Of a stretch of DNA of 64,000 nt, positions 51,752 through 61,056 are shown piece by piece (position 1 is the stretch's first letter; every line of letters starts with the position of its first letter). Below the pieces are notes generated by a model that was given only the letters and a program-made list of their open reading frames with translations, was not told the origin of the DNA and searched no databases. Source of the stretch: Proteus vulgaris (GTDB lineage: Bacteria > Pseudomonadota > Gammaproteobacteria > Enterobacterales > Enterobacteriaceae); assembly GCF_023100685.1 (NCBI RefSeq), contig NZ_CP090064.1, positions 2,852,001-2,916,000 of the forward strand. Direction: 5' to 3'. Position numbers and translations under genes: made by a program.

Positions 51752-52480
51752 CTATTTCTTAGCCCATTTCTCAACTGACGTTAGAATACCACGTAAGATA
51801 TGGAGCTCTTGTGTTTCCGGGCGTGCACGCGTAAATAGACGACGTAAACGGCTCATGACCTGTCCTGGATGTTTAGGGCGAATAAAGCCAGACTCGTTAA
51901 GCACCTGTTCTAAGTGAACATAAAAACGTTCAATATCATCTGCTGGTGGATAATCAATCTCTGATGGGTTATTTTCCTCTTGTTTTTCTTCTTGGGCAAG
52001 TGCTGCCATACGAATTTCATAACAAACAAGCTGAACTGCCATCGCTAAATTTAAAGAACCATATTCTGGATTAGTCGGAACATATAGATGAAAGTCACAT
52101 TTTTGTAATTCTTCATTGGTTAAACCTGTGCGTTCACGACCAAAAATAACCGCAACTGGCTTATTTTTAGCTTCCATAACACAACGCTCACCACATTCAC
52201 GGGGAGCAAGCATGGGCCAAGAAAGCGTACGACTGCGAGCACTTGTTCCAATCACTAAACCACAACCTTCAATCGCTTCATCGATACTATTAACAATACG
52301 TGCATTGCCAATAACATCACTTGCACCTGCTGATAGGGCAATAGAGTGTGAATCTGGTTTTTCTTTCGGATTAACAAAATAAAGGTTGGTCAATCCCATG
52401 GTTTTCATAGCTCGAGCTGTAGAGCCCATATTGCCTGTATGTGAGGTCTCTACAAGGATGATGCGAATATTTTCTAACAT
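51752..52480 (-). CDS. trmJ: tRNA (cytidine/uridine-2'-O)-methyltransferase TrmJ
   Basis: SPOUT-class enzyme that methylates the ribose of position 32 in several tRNAs. 242 aa from the ATG at 52480, which aligns with the E. coli start MLQNIRIVLVETS; ten further upstream residues are not in the family. It has the knotted SPOUT core ([45 protein letters not shown]). It is divergent from suhB, with iscR downstream. Confidence 0.96.
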   Translation of the reverse strand: MLENIRIILVETSHTGNMGSTARAMKTMGLTNLYFVNPKEKPDSHSIALSAGASDVIGNARIVNSIDEAIEGCGLVIGTSARSRTLSWPMLAPRECGERCVMEAKNKPVAVIFGRERTGLTNEELQKCDFHLYVPTNPEYGSLNLAMAVQLVCYEIRMAALAQEEKQEENNPSEIDYPPADDIERFYVHLEQVLNESGFIRPKHPGQVMSRLRRLFTRARPETQELHILRGILTSVEKWAKK

Positions 52481-52604
52481 TGATTTCTTGTTAATTGCTT
52501 TGTGATCCATCTATTTTATCACAAATGTAGCCAGAAACACGAATGCCTGTTATACTCTCGCACGTTTTTTATCCCCGTTCTTTAACATCTTGTGGAAGAT
52601 AACC

Positions 52605-53408
52605 ATGCATCCGATGCTGAATATTGCCATACGTGCCGCACGTAAGGCTGGTAATTTAATCGCCAAAAATTACGAAAATCCTGAATCTGTAGAAACTAAT
52701 CAGAAAGGTACCAATGATTTTGTCACTAACGTTGACCGTGACGCAGAACAAGCAATCATTGAAATCATCCGTAAATCTTATCCAAAACACACCATTATTA
52801 CGGAAGAAAGTGGCGAGTTACTCGGTGAAGATCACGACATACAATGGGTTATTGATCCACTTGATGGCACGACTAACTTCATTAAACGTCTTCCACACTT
52901 CTCTGTTTCTATTGCTGTACGCATTAAAGGCCGTACTGAAGTGGCTGTTGTTTATGATCCTATGCGTAACGAATTATTCTCAGCCGTTCGTGGTCAAGGC
53001 GCTCAATTAAATGGTTATCGTCTGCGTGGCTCTAATGCCCGTGATTTAGATGGTGCTGTTCTTGCAACTGGTTTCCCATTCAAAAGCAAACAACATTCAG
53101 CCGCTTATATGAACATGTTAAGTAAACTGTTTGTTCCTTGTGCTGATTTCCGTCGTACAGGTTCAGCTGCATTAGATTTAGCTTATGTTGCCGCTGGCCG
53201 TGTTGATGGCTTCTTTGAAATTGGCTTAAAACCTTGGGATTTCTTAGGTGGTGAGTTAATTGCTCGTGAAGCAGGTGCTATCGTTTCTGACTTTACTGGT
53301 AATCATGGCTATCTCCAAACAGGTAACATTGTTGCTGGTAACCCTCGTGTTGTTAGAGCATTATTAGCTGAAATTCGTAGCGAACTCACAGATGCGTTAA
53401 AACGTTAA
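52605..53408 (+). CDS. suhB: Inositol monophosphatase / transcription factor SuhB
   Basis: 267 aa from the ATG at 52605 (GGAAG upstream), identical in length to E. coli SuhB; five further residues upstream are not in the family. Metal and catalytic motifs are ITEESGEL, WVIDPLDGTTNF and WDFLGGELIAREAG. SuhB is a phosphatase in vitro, and in E. coli it is part of the rRNA antitermination complex. Divergent from trmJ, with its own terminator. Confidence 0.97.
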   Translation: MHPMLNIAIRAARKAGNLIAKNYENPESVETNQKGTNDFVTNVDRDAEQAIIEIIRKSYPKHTIITEESGELLGEDHDIQWVIDPLDGTTNFIKRLPHFSVSIAVRIKGRTEVAVVYDPMRNELFSAVRGQGAQLNGYRLRGSNARDLDGAVLATGFPFKSKQHSAAYMNMLSKLFVPCADFRRTGSAALDLAYVAAGRVDGFFEIGLKPWDFLGGELIAREAGAIVSDFTGNHGYLQTGNIVAGNPRVVRALLAEIRSELTDALKR

Positions 53409-53441
53409 TTTGTCAGTACAAATAGCGATAAAAATATAACG

Positions 53442-53476
53442 AAAAAGGCCATCACTGAAATGTAATGGCCTTTTTT
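53442..53476 (+). terminator. suhB terminator
   Basis: 11-bp stem AAAAAGGCCAT/ATGGCCTTTTT with a 12-nt loop followed by TTCTC, 33 nt after the suhB stop. It is symmetrical enough to serve the convergent TetR gene too. Confidence 0.87.
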
Positions 53477-53495
53477 CTCACCTATCCATTTCTTA

Positions 53496-54158
53496 TTATA
53501 TTAATAATGCATTTACTGATAATTTGCTGATTTCTAGCGCTATCTTGTCCAGTAATTGCGATGTTATTTCTTGCTTATCAATACGTAATAAAAATGCTTT
53601 TCGGGCTATCACAAATCCTAGTATTTGCCCAATCATCGCATGAGCACGAATAGTAGTGGTTAATTTATCGCAATCTTTATCTATTAATTCAATAAGATGG
53701 GAAAGTCTTATATGAAAAGGTTCTATGAGATTATGATAAATTAATTCATAATTTTCAGTCGGTTCTAACTGTTCCCGTAAAATCAATTGACTATAATAAT
53801 GGCGCTCTGGTGCTAATAACGCTCGCGCTAATCCCGTCATCAATAAAGGAATTAACTCAGCAAATAATTCATAATTAAGTTTATCTTCTTTTAATATACG
53901 CTGAAGTTTATTATCAAATTGGTCAAAATGAATTTCTGAGGCTAATTCTGTCGCAATATATTGAATAACAGCAGTATACACGCCAAGTTTCCCACCAAAA
54001 TGATAAGGAATTGCTGACTGATTAACACCAGCATCCTGCGCAAGTTGTCGCGTTCTCAACCCGCTAATTCCATGTAGCGCAAAAAGTTTAATCCCTTCTT
54101 GTATTAACTTTTCTTGAGTCTGTTCTGTACTTATCGCGGTTTTACTGGTGTTTTTCAT
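53496..54158 (-). CDS. TetR/AcrR-family transcriptional regulator
   Basis: 220-aa regulator with an N-terminal TetR HTH (residues about 16-60, LFALHGISGLRTRQLAQDAGVNQSAIPYHFGGK) and an all-helical ligand domain. The HTH and the LLAPERHYYSQLILREQLEPT block resemble the CerR/YbiH (DUF1956) branch. Ligand unknown. It starts 26 bp after the M24-like gene on the same strand, so the two are probably one unit and that gene or hcaT is a candidate target. Confidence 0.88.
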   Translation of the reverse strand: MKNTSKTAISTEQTQEKLIQEGIKLFALHGISGLRTRQLAQDAGVNQSAIPYHFGGKLGVYTAVIQYIATELASEIHFDQFDNKLQRILKEDKLNYELFAELIPLLMTGLARALLAPERHYYSQLILREQLEPTENYELIYHNLIEPFHIRLSHLIELIDKDCDKLTTTIRAHAMIGQILGFVIARKAFLLRIDKQEITSQLLDKIALEISKLSVNALLI

Positions 54159-54184
54159 TATTTGTTAACTATTTTATATTTGGC

Positions 54185-55453
54185 TTATAGATCAGCACGC
54201 ATTAATTGTGTTGAGTTTGAATTTAACTCAATCCCTTTACTTTTACCAACAACAACCGTACCACCTAAGTTACATAAGTGATGACCGAAGCCACAGTTAG
54301 GCTCAAACGCAAACGTCATGCCTTCTTGTAATACAAGCTCTCGTCCCGGATTTGGTAATCGTTCAATTTGTTTATAGCGACTCGCTAATGGCAATGATTC
54401 GATACCTGGAGCAGTACCAAACCCAATAGGTCCGTATGGATTGATACTATGGATAAGTGGATGCACATGCCATCCTCCTGATTTTAATAATGGTTTTTCC
54501 ATTAAATCAACCACTTCACCAAAAGTAATCCCCGCCTTTAAATGTTCAACACCTATTTCATAGCATTCACGAGCAACCAAAGCGGCTTTTTCTAAGTTTT
54601 CGTGAATTTTACCTACGGCAACAGCAGCCTGATGTTGTGTTTCATACATTCCATATAAAGCAAAAATTTCTGATAACACAATATCACCAATTTGAATTTC
54701 ACGAGGTGCTTGTGAACGATATTGCCAAGCTGGAGGCCCCCAACCGATATATTCAGAACCTGATCCCATTAGAATTTCAGCCGTAAATCCACCTCTTGAT
54801 AAGCAAGTTGCAGTAATGGCGGCAGCAAGATCGGCTTCTGTCGCTCCAGGTCTAGTGGTGACTCGCATTGCTTCACTCATTGCTTCACCAATAGCGGCTG
54901 CATATCTTACATGTGTCAGTTCTTCTTCACTTTTAACCGATGCGCGCTTAAAGAAATCACGATACACACAGCTAAATTTCGCATGAGGGAATGCATCTTT
55001 AATACCGTTTAGAGTATTAAATGGCATTGCACCATCAAAATAGAATGGAGGATAAGGCTCTAAACCAATAACACCAATATGTGCATTTTGCTGTACACCC
55101 ATTTCTTTCAGAAATTGAGCAATATTACGCCCTGTTTTTCCTACAACAAGATTATCTTCATCTATCCATTGCAAATCACCGCGTAATTTTGCCTGCATAT
55201 GATCAGCGATCATCATTGGAGCAAAAGTGGCAATTAAGGGTTTTTTATCTTCATGAAAAATAACAACTGAGCCTAGTCGATCATTTGTAAAATAGTGATC
55301 AATACAAAATGGTGCAGGTGCTGCGGATTCTCTATCACCATAGATAATCAATGTATCTAACTGATTATCTTTCATAATATCTCTAGCTAATTGCCAGCGT
55401 CTGTCTCTTTCTTGTAAAGAAAAACTCGCTGGGATCACCGATTTATTGTTCAT
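54185..55453 (-). CDS. M24 peptidase-like protein with degenerate metal ligands
   Basis: 422-aa protein of the creatinase/aminopeptidase P (pita-bread) fold. It has an N-terminal creatinase-N-like domain (residues about 15-170) and a C-terminal M24 domain from about 180 (RPGATEADLAAAIT). By eye, the usual Asp ligand positions read SEIF and YETQHQ with Glu. The His region is HVHPLIHSIN, FAFEPN keeps one Glu, and the last Glu region reads NLGGTVVVG. It is thus not a standard Xaa-Pro peptidase; a creatinase-type hydrolase or other non-peptidase role is possible. No signal peptide. It precedes a TetR gene. Confidence 0.8.
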   Translation of the reverse strand: MNNKSVIPASFSLQERDRRWQLARDIMKDNQLDTLIIYGDRESAAPAPFCIDHYFTNDRLGSVVIFHEDKKPLIATFAPMMIADHMQAKLRGDLQWIDEDNLVVGKTGRNIAQFLKEMGVQQNAHIGVIGLEPYPPFYFDGAMPFNTLNGIKDAFPHAKFSCVYRDFFKRASVKSEEELTHVRYAAAIGEAMSEAMRVTTRPGATEADLAAAITATCLSRGGFTAEILMGSGSEYIGWGPPAWQYRSQAPREIQIGDIVLSEIFALYGMYETQHQAAVAVGKIHENLEKAALVARECYEIGVEHLKAGITFGEVVDLMEKPLLKSGGWHVHPLIHSINPYGPIGFGTAPGIESLPLASRYKQIERLPNPGRELVLQEGMTFAFEPNCGFGHHLCNLGGTVVVGKSKGIELNSNSTQLMRADL

Positions 55454-55560
55454 AATAATACTCTCTCTGCATTAATTCATTTGAATGAATTAAATTTAAA
55501 CCTAATATTTGAAATGGTCAATTATTCTTTTGATCAAAAAATGCGCTTTTAAAAGGAGAA

Positions 55561-55597
55561 AAAAAAGATCTGCAATATCAGAAACATTACAGATCTT
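55561..55597 (-). terminator. hcaT terminator
   Basis: 12-bp stem AAGATCTGCAAT/ATTACAGATCTT (one G-T pair) with a 9-nt loop, followed on the minus strand by a T-run, 22 nt after the hcaT stop. Confidence 0.8.
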
Positions 55598-55618
55598 AAT
55601 TTTTATGAAATAAAAGAA

Positions 55619-56773
55619 TTAGGTATTTTGAGGTTGTACTTTGGGTCTGATAAACATCGCTGGGATCGTTAATGCTGCCATTAACCAAAAGATCAACGAT
55701 TCTTGATTTGGGAGTTTTTCATATAGCCAGCCCGATATAATCGTCATAATGGCTATACTTCCTCCCATTGCTAAAGCGGAATACACTGCTTGCAGACGAA
55801 TAATTTCGTGTTCTTGGCGGGCGCTAATAAAACGCATTGCAGCTAAATGACATACTGTGAACGTACCACTATGTAAGATTTGAACGACAATAAGTGCGGG
55901 TAATGCGGTAAAACTTCCCATTAATCCCCAACGTAAAAGCCCTGCAAAAGCAGAAAGTAGCAGTAGATCTCTTGCACTCCACCGGCGGAATAAACGGTGA
56001 CTGAGCATAAAAACGATAACTTCAGAAACCACACCTAATGACCAAAGATAGCCAATTGTTGCAGTGTCATACCCAGCCTTTTCCCAATAAAGCGCGCTAA
56101 AACCATAATAGGCTGCATGTGCGCCTTGTAGTAGAGAAACACATAACAAAAAGCGCCAAACAGGCCCATCAGAAATGAGTTTCATAAAAGACACATTACT
56201 CTGTTTTGCTTTTTTGACCTTTCCTTGAGGCATGACTTTAGGACGAAGCATCGATGTAAGAAATAATGCGAGGGTACTGGCAATCAACCCATAAAGAATG
56301 ATGGGATGCCCAAAAGCATCAATTAAAATCCCCAACAATGATGAACTAATAATAAAAGCAATAGAGCCCCAAACACGGATTTTTCCATAATCAAAGGGGA
56401 ACTGTTTTTGCCAAGTTCCAGCCAAGGAATCCCCTAAAGGCACCATAGGTGAAAAGAATACGTTAAATCCAGTCATCACAAAGAATAGCCATGCCCAATG
56501 GCTGCCCATCATAAATGCAACAGTAAAGAGTAATGAGAGAAAGGCGAATAGTCGTAATGCTGTGATAAGTTTTGATGGATCTTTTACTGCAGGCGTTAAG
56601 ATAAGGCTACCGACAAAACGTGCAGTTAAACCTACACCTAATAACAGACCTATCATCGCAGGATCGACACCCTCTCCTTTTAGCCATATTGACCAAAAAG
56701 GTAAAAAGATACCGTATGAGAAAAAATACGTAAAATAATCTAAGGCAAGCCACAGTGTTGATGGAATAACCAT
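55619..56773 (-). CDS. hcaT: MFS transporter HcaT
   Basis: Inner-membrane major facilitator of 384 aa (E. coli HcaT 379) with about 12 helices. Matching segments include LDYFTYFFSYGIFLPFW, WQKQFPFDYGKIRVWGS, LLQGAHAAYYGFSALYW and HSGTFTVCHLAAMRFI. HcaT was named as a 3-phenylpropionate permease, but its substrate is not firmly proven. Start at the ATG at 56773 (GGGGGA upstream), as in the family. No hca catabolic genes are near. It follows glyA with a terminator between. Confidence 0.93.
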   Translation of the reverse strand: MVIPSTLWLALDYFTYFFSYGIFLPFWSIWLKGEGVDPAMIGLLLGVGLTARFVGSLILTPAVKDPSKLITALRLFAFLSLLFTVAFMMGSHWAWLFFVMTGFNVFFSPMVPLGDSLAGTWQKQFPFDYGKIRVWGSIAFIISSSLLGILIDAFGHPIILYGLIASTLALFLTSMLRPKVMPQGKVKKAKQSNVSFMKLISDGPVWRFLLCVSLLQGAHAAYYGFSALYWEKAGYDTATIGYLWSLGVVSEVIVFMLSHRLFRRWSARDLLLLSAFAGLLRWGLMGSFTALPALIVVQILHSGTFTVCHLAAMRFISARQEHEIIRLQAVYSALAMGGSIAIMTIISGWLYEKLPNQESLIFWLMAALTIPAMFIRPKVQPQNT

Positions 56774-56796
56774 CCAATCCCCCATTTTTAAGATGC

Positions 56797-56838
56797 AAAA
56801 AAACCCGCCAAGAACAAGTTCTCGAAGCGGGCTTGTAC
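56797..56838 (-). terminator. glyA terminator
   Basis: Stem CCCGC/GCGGG extended by an inner hairpin GAAC-AA-GTTC, followed on the minus strand by TTTTTTT, about 30 nt after the glyA stop and just before hcaT. Confidence 0.82.
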
Positions 56839-56865
56839 AACGGGTTTTATTATATCGTTACAAAC

Positions 56866-58119
56866 TTATGCGTAAACTGGAAATTTAGCGCAGATATCCA
56901 AGACTTTTTGTTTCACTTTTTCAATGTTCGCTTCATCATTGATATTATCAAGGACATCACACATCCAACCGGCTAATTCACGAGCTTCCGCTTCTTTAAA
57001 ACCACGACGTGTAATTGCAGGAGAACCGATACGAACACCAGAAGTGACAAATGGGCTACGTGGATCATTTGGTACACTGTTTTTGTTAACAGTGATATTT
57101 GCACGACCGAGCGCTGCATCTGCATCTTTACCTGTAATATCTTTATCAACTAAGTCTAATAAAAACAGGTGGTTTTCAGTTCCGCCAGACACTACTTTAT
57201 AACCGCGTTCTAAGAAAACGTCTACCATTGCTTTCGCGTTTTTAGCAACTTGTTGCTGATAAACTTTAAATTCAGGTTCCATAGCTTCTTTTAATGCAAC
57301 CGCTTTACCCGCGATAACGTGCATTAAAGGGCCACCTTGAGAGCCAGGGAACACTGCTGAGTTCAGTTTTTTGTAGAACTCTTCATCTCCGCCTTTAGCA
57401 AGGATAAGGCCACCACGTGGGCCAGCTAATGTTTTATGCGTTGTTGTTGTAACAACATGTGCATGAGGAACTGGGTTAGGATAAACACCCGCAGCAATCA
57501 TACCTGCAACGTGCGCCATATCAACAAACAGGTAGGCACCAATGCTATCTGCGATTTCACGCATTTTTGCCCAATCAACCAAACCAGAATAGGCAGAGAA
57601 ACCACCAATAATCATTTTTGGTTGATGTTTTTTAGCTTGAATAGCGATATCTTCGTAATCAATTTTACCTGATTCATCAATACCATAAGGTACGATATTA
57701 TATAGTTTACCAGAGAAGTTAACTGGTGAACCATGAGTCAAGTGACCGCCTTGTGCTAAGTTCATACCTAAAACAGTATCACCCGGTTTTAACAATGCCA
57801 TATAAACAGCCGCATTCGCTTGTGAACCTGAGTGAGGCTGTACGTTAGCATAGTCAGCACCAAATAATGCTTTTGCACGATCGATTGCCAGTTGCTCTAC
57901 AACATCCACATACTCACAACCACCGTAGTAACGTTTACCCGGATAGCCTTCAGCATATTTATTTGTCAGCTGAGATCCTTGCGCCTGCATAACACGAGGA
58001 CTGGTATAGTTTTCAGAAGCAATAAGTTCGATGTGCTCTTCTTGACGAGTCACTTCACCTTCCATTGCATTCCATAATTCTGGATCGTAATCAGCAATAT
58101 TCATTTCACGTTTTAACAT
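56866..58119 (-). CDS. glyA: Serine hydroxymethyltransferase
   Basis: Cytoplasmic PLP enzyme interconverting serine and glycine and charging tetrahydrofolate with a one-carbon unit. 417 aa, the same as E. coli GlyA. The PLP lysine is in [14 protein letters not shown] near residue 229, and LIASENYTS and [11 protein letters not shown] are conserved. Divergent from hmp, as in E. coli, where MetR and PurR control it; a MetR-like site lies in the shared gap. Confidence 0.98.
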   Translation of the reverse strand: MLKREMNIADYDPELWNAMEGEVTRQEEHIELIASENYTSPRVMQAQGSQLTNKYAEGYPGKRYYGGCEYVDVVEQLAIDRAKALFGADYANVQPHSGSQANAAVYMALLKPGDTVLGMNLAQGGHLTHGSPVNFSGKLYNIVPYGIDESGKIDYEDIAIQAKKHQPKMIIGGFSAYSGLVDWAKMREIADSIGAYLFVDMAHVAGMIAAGVYPNPVPHAHVVTTTTHKTLAGPRGGLILAKGGDEEFYKKLNSAVFPGSQGGPLMHVIAGKAVALKEAMEPEFKVYQQQVAKNAKAMVDVFLERGYKVVSGGTENHLFLLDLVDKDITGKDADAALGRANITVNKNSVPNDPRSPFVTSGVRIGSPAITRRGFKEAEARELAGWMCDVLDNINDEANIEKVKQKVLDICAKFPVYA

Positions 58120-58421
58120 TCAGATCTCCTGACTCAGCTAACTTCACTAAAGACAAACTCCCATACGGGAGAAAGAATGGCATACAGTGTAAACTCTTTT
58201 TCTTCATTGAGATAGCCCCTAATGAAAAAATACGCAATCGTTTGCCATTCAATTATAACAGCACCTTATTACTTTTTAACAACCTCATTTTATCCTGTGC
58301 TTATTCCTCTTTTTGAGGCACATCTCGCCTTATTATGCAAACACCCCGCATCATTCTCTAAGATTTGATATTTTTTGTTAAAAAATAAAAACAGTTATTT
58401 ACAAAATAATCAAAAAGCGAT

Positions 58422-58444
58422 AAGTTGCATATAAAATGCAATTT
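58422..58444. promoter_or_regulatory. NsrR-type site upstream of hmp
   Basis: 23-bp inverted repeat of 11-1-11 form with left half AAGTTGCATAT and right half AAATGCAATTT, matching the NsrR consensus pattern (AAGATGCATTT-type arms). It lies 42 bp upstream of the hmp start over the likely promoter. NsrR is the NO-sensing repressor of hmp in enterobacteria, so NO-induced hmp expression is expected. Confidence 0.75.
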
Positions 58445-58463
58445 ATAAAAATTCACAATAAAC

Positions 58464-58476
58464 TGAAAATTTTTCA
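58464..58476. promoter_or_regulatory. MetR-like site next to hmp start
   Basis: TGAA-AATTT-TTCA fits the MetR consensus TGAANNTNNTTCA exactly. It lies 9 bp before the hmp ATG, touching its ribosome site. In E. coli MetR acts in the glyA-hmp gap on both genes. The position inside the hmp leader and the AT-rich context mean chance cannot be excluded. Confidence 0.4.
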
Positions 58477-58485
58477 GGAGCAATT

Positions 58486-59682
58486 ATGTTAGATGCACAA
58501 ACTATCGCGACAATTAAATCAACAATTCCTCTTATTGCTAAAACAGGCCCTGCATTAACCGCACATTTTTATGATCGAATGTTCTCTCGTCATCCTGAAT
58601 TAAAAGATATCTTCACCATGAGTCACCAAAGTAGTGGCGCTCAACGTGAAGCCTTATTTAATGCGATATGCGCTTATGCAATTAATATTGAAAACTTACC
58701 TACAATTTTACCGGCAGTTGAAAAAATCGCACAAAAACACGTCAGTTTAAATATTCTTCCTGAGCATTATCCCATCGTAGGTGAAAATTTATTGGCTACA
58801 ATTGATGAAATGTTTAATCCCGGGCAAGAAGTGTTAGACGCTTGGGGCGCCGCTTATCAAGTGTTAGCAGATGTTTTTATTAATCGTGAAGAGCAAATTT
58901 ATCAACAAAAAGAACAAACAAGCGGTGGTTGGAGAGGATTACGAGCTTTTAAAGTCACACATAAAGTAAAACGAAGTGATGTTATTACCAGCTTTGAATT
59001 AGCGCCTGAAGACGGCCTTGATATTACACCTTATCAAGCTGGGCAATATTTAAGTCTTTATATCCGTGATGAACGTCTTGAAAACCAAGAAATACGTCAA
59101 TATTCATTAACTCAATCTTCAAATAATAAAACATACCGCATCGCAGTCAAACGCGAAGAGAAAGGTATTTTATCGAATTTTCTTCATGACCATATTCAAG
59201 AAGGGGATACTGTACAAGTCGCCGCACCAGGGGGGGATTTTTATTTAGAGGTATCACCAACAACACCTGTTACATTAATTTCAGCGGGTGTGGGTTTAAC
59301 CCCCATGTTATCAATGTTACACACACTTTCTGCTCATCAAGCCAATGTTAATTGGTTACATGCTGCTGAACATGGAGGTGTTCATGCCTTTAAAAGTGAA
59401 GTTCATCAAGTCGGTAGTAAACTTCCACATTATCAACAAGCAGTTTGGTATCGCACACCACGACCTGAAGATGTACAAAATCAAGAATATCAATTTGAAG
59501 GTCTAATGACATTAAAACAAGTTGAGGATTGGATAAGCATTCCTGATATGCATTTCTATTTTTGCGGACCATTACCTTTTATGCAGTCTGTTGCAAAACA
59601 ACTTATTGAATTAGGTATTAATCGTGAAAAATTTCATTATGAATGTTTTGGCCCTCATGCTGTTATTATGCAAGATTTATAA
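58486..59682 (+). CDS. hmp: Flavohaemoprotein (NO dioxygenase) Hmp
   Basis: 398-aa nitric oxide dioxygenase (E. coli 396) oxidising NO to nitrate with O2 and NAD(P)H. The globin domain (residues 1-140) has the proximal haem histidine in AQKHVSLNI near residue 85. The FAD domain follows (RQYSLTQSS) and the NAD domain has [12 protein letters not shown] and [15 protein letters not shown] lies 5 nt upstream of ATG. Divergent from glyA, with an NsrR-type site upstream. Confidence 0.98.
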   Translation: MLDAQTIATIKSTIPLIAKTGPALTAHFYDRMFSRHPELKDIFTMSHQSSGAQREALFNAICAYAINIENLPTILPAVEKIAQKHVSLNILPEHYPIVGENLLATIDEMFNPGQEVLDAWGAAYQVLADVFINREEQIYQQKEQTSGGWRGLRAFKVTHKVKRSDVITSFELAPEDGLDITPYQAGQYLSLYIRDERLENQEIRQYSLTQSSNNKTYRIAVKREEKGILSNFLHDHIQEGDTVQVAAPGGDFYLEVSPTTPVTLISAGVGLTPMLSMLHTLSAHQANVNWLHAAEHGGVHAFKSEVHQVGSKLPHYQQAVWYRTPRPEDVQNQEYQFEGLMTLKQVEDWISIPDMHFYFCGPLPFMQSVAKQLIELGINREKFHYECFGPHAVIMQDL

Positions 59683-59728
59683 TCAATAAATAATCAAACC
59701 ATTAAAACAAAGCTTTAAAATAGAATAA

Positions 59729-59770
59729 TGAAAAAGCGCTGATAGCATCATATTTATCAGCGCTTTTGTT
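59729..59770 (+). terminator. hmp terminator
   Basis: Stem AAAAGCGCTGATA/TATCAGCGCTTTT (13 bp) with a 9-nt loop followed by TTTGTT, about 45 nt after the hmp stop. It is symmetrical and may serve the convergent membrane-protein gene. Confidence 0.88.
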
Positions 59771-59788
59771 ATTTAGATCATACTATTT

Positions 59789-60436
59789 TTATGGTTGATA
59801 TTTATTTTCAATCGTAGCAGGAATAACATGATCTTTAGCAGAAAAACCGTACCAAATAACACTAATTAGACAGAGTGTATAACCAAATAATTCAGATCCC
59901 TCTTCCACCATGTTTTTAACAGTGCGGTTATAATCCTCACCTAATAATTTAGACCATAATATTCCCATACCAAATAGACGAGAGAACAACAAAATACATA
60001 ATAGGCCTGCAACTAACATTCCATGGCTTGGATGAGTAATAAAGTGAATTAAGCCTTTTAATGTTCTCTTACCTTCTCTGATCGCAATAGCAATACTAAT
60101 AAACGTCACCGTTAGAGCAAACCAAACCCAAGAGCCGTGTGCAATCTGATCAAAAACACCATCTAACTCACGAATTAAAATACACAAGAAAAAGCCCATA
60201 ATTAGAGTGAACGCTCCCCGTTGTTCACTGTCTTGATAGGCTTTAACAAAAAAGAATAAGCAAATCATTGCGACAATAGTTTCTTGGCCTAATTCAGTTA
60301 CTGACGTTTCTGAAATACCATTATCAAAAACAAAAATATCAAGAAATATAAATCCCGTAGTGATAGCGATTAACACTGCTGCACATAAAAATAAAGCAAG
60401 ACGCTTTAATAAATAATTAAACATTATTTTGCCCAT
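59789..60436 (-). CDS. Predicted multi-spanning membrane protein, function unknown
   Basis: 215 aa with about six membrane segments (near residues 13-35, 55-70, 77-93, 103-122, 137-158, 183-202). Acidic and histidine residues lie at membrane edges: ELGQETIV, IRELDGVFDQIAHGSW, HPSHGML and MVEEGSELFGYT. I do not recognise the family; the pattern could suit a metal- or lipid-active membrane enzyme, but this is speculation. The start is ambiguous: the ATG at 60436 or one four codons later at 60424. Single gene convergent with hmp. Confidence 0.75.
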   Translation of the reverse strand: MGKIMFNYLLKRLALFLCAAVLIAITTGFIFLDIFVFDNGISETSVTELGQETIVAMICLFFFVKAYQDSEQRGAFTLIMGFFLCILIRELDGVFDQIAHGSWVWFALTVTFISIAIAIREGKRTLKGLIHFITHPSHGMLVAGLLCILLFSRLFGMGILWSKLLGEDYNRTVKNMVEEGSELFGYTLCLISVIWYGFSAKDHVIPATIENKYQP

Positions 60437-60616
60437 ACCTTAATGATTTTTAATGTCGATGATAATAGCTTTACTTAAAAGTTATTGAATAACATTTTGT
60501 GCCTTAGAATTTATAAAAAATAGTAAAATAAATTGTTAATAATCATCAATAGACTTGCATAAGATATAAATAGCATTTTAGGTAAAACATAAAAAAATTA
60601 ATTATGCGCAAGAAAA

Positions 60617-60658
60617 TGAAAAAACCCGATATTTTGATTAAAAAATATCAGGCTTTAA
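60617..60658 (-). terminator. glnB terminator
   Basis: Stem GATATTTT/AAAATATC continued by CC/GG with one mismatch, flanked by an A-run that becomes a U-run on the minus strand, about 45 nt after the glnB stop. Confidence 0.75.
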
Positions 60659-60702
60659 TAAAAATAAATAATGTAACTATTTAGCTTAAGTTTGAACAAT
60701 AA

Positions 60703-61053
<351 letters not shown>

Positions 61054-61056
61054 CTA

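Noticed and set aside
54185..55453. Annotation as PepP or PepQ
   Set aside because: The fold fits but the key metal-ligand motifs differ, so a specific peptidase name is not supported.
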